Assembly: GCF_020882245.1 (NCBI RefSeq)
Contig: NC_083599.1
Coordinates: 8,308,001 to 8,372,000, forward strand
DNA length: 64,000 bases
Source of the DNA: Rhopalosiphum padi
Lineage: Eukaryota; Arthropoda; Insecta; Hemiptera; Aphididae
Direction: 5' to 3'
Numbering within the stretch: the first letter of the stretch is position 1; every line of letters begins with the position of its first letter. The position numbers were made by a program, and so were the translations under genes. This document shows positions 63,722 to 64,000 of the stretch, piece after piece. The notes beneath the pieces are model-generated. The model searched no databases. It saw nothing but the letters and a program-made list of their open reading frames with translations, and was not told the origin of the DNA.

Positions 63722-63850
63722 TTACATAAACCCAATATTATTAGCAGTATCTTCTAGTCCATTTTCAGCATAGGATGTTGATACTTTCTTAAGTGGTAGA
63801 AATGTGAATTCATGTTTCTGCATGCCTTGATTGATTTGACATACGTCAAT
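63722..63850 (-). pseudogene. Candidate 3'-terminal exon, version X1, unit 3
   Basis: Third copy of the X1 block, 3313 bp after the second. Acceptor-like sequence, 42 codons and TAA are kept, with AATAAA on minus at 63639-63644. The matching X2 block would fall beyond the window end. Confidence 0.4.
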
Positions 63851-64000
63851 CTGAAAAAATGTAGTAAGTTAATAATGTATAATTGTTAAAGAATAACTTG
63901 AGAATTTAGTATTTTATAAGCAGTTAAAAATATGAATATAAAATACGAGTCAAAATAATCATATTAAAACATGTCTTTTAGTGTTTATGAAGCATCAGCT

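Larger units (their letters stand above)
55040..64000 (+). repeat. Tandem array of a compound unit of about 3.31 kb
   Basis: Landmark ggtaaattagaataattttc begins at 55080, 58391 and 61703, giving periods of 3311 and 3312 bp. The array is open at the right end of the window. Units are almost identical: visible differences include ctacggcg (56249) against ctatggcg in unit two, an extra base in tattcgtcaaaa (61619) and an extra T near 62436. In contrast, repeats inside a unit are clearly diverged, so unit-level amplification is recent compared with the internal duplications. Composition is very AT-rich with few CpGs outside one G+C-rich insert. Confidence 0.95.
61703..64000 (+). repeat. 3.3-kb unit 3, cut by the window end
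   Basis: Contains the first 2298 bases of the unit, through the second exon-like block and into the following sub-repeat. The third exon-like block would lie beyond the window. An extra T near 62436 shifts its later features to an offset of 3313 bp from unit 2. Confidence 0.9.

Noticed and set aside
1..64000. rRNA, tRNA, telomeric repeats or rolling-circle or LTR transposon ends
   Set aside because: No tRNA-like cloverleaf or box A/B, no rRNA-like conserved block, no short telomere repeat and no terminal repeat pair bounding either array was seen.

Overview
The window is almost entirely tandemly repeated, AT-rich eukaryotic DNA. It contains two unrelated satellite arrays that meet at one sharp junction. 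I see no bacterial gene organisation, no rRNA or tRNA gene, no CRISPR array and no intact transposon. The composition, the satellite organisation, and small exon-like blocks with a T-rich tract plus AG and a downstream AATAAA suggest heterochromatin of an AT-rich invertebrate. A helminth or similar animal is possible, but the sequence does not fix the species.

Region 1 (1-55039) is one head-to-tail array of about 168.5 copies of a monomer of about 327 bp. It is already running at base 1 and stops in mid-monomer at 55039. The monomer is about 34% G+C yet has 19 CpGs in the first copy, roughly twice the number expected from its composition. Four subtypes recur: the main 327-bp form (A), short forms of 326 or 325 bp (B), a 327-bp form with linked substitutions (C), and a 326-bp form with a one-base net deletion in its most G+C-rich motif (D). 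The order of subtypes shows that the array grew by duplicating blocks of 3 to about 37 monomers. The largest event is a tandem duplication of about 12.1 kb (about 24.46-36.55 kb against 36.55-46.38 kb), after which the two copies came to differ by seven monomers. The minus-strand ORFs of about 93 codons in most monomers look like by-products of the repeat and are not annotated as genes.

Region 2 (55040-64000) is a different array with a unit of about 3.31 kb: two full units and about 2.3 kb of a third. The units are nearly identical to each other, but each is built from older, diverged pieces: sub-repeats of about 183 bp, an internal 805-bp tandem duplication, a G+C-rich insert of about 120 bp, and three related minus-strand blocks that look like 3'-terminal exons. 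These blocks are the most gene-like sequence in the window. Each has a T-rich tract and AG, then an open frame of 42-49 codons sharing the core KVSTSY-x-ENGL, then a stop; two of the three per unit have AATAAA downstream. No matching upstream exons were recognised, so they are called captured or decayed exon fragments, with a live tandem gene left open.

No pathway or operon can be described here. The biology in this window is repeat evolution: block duplication, unequal exchange, homogenisation, a satellite-to-satellite boundary, and possible capture and amplification of a gene's last exon.
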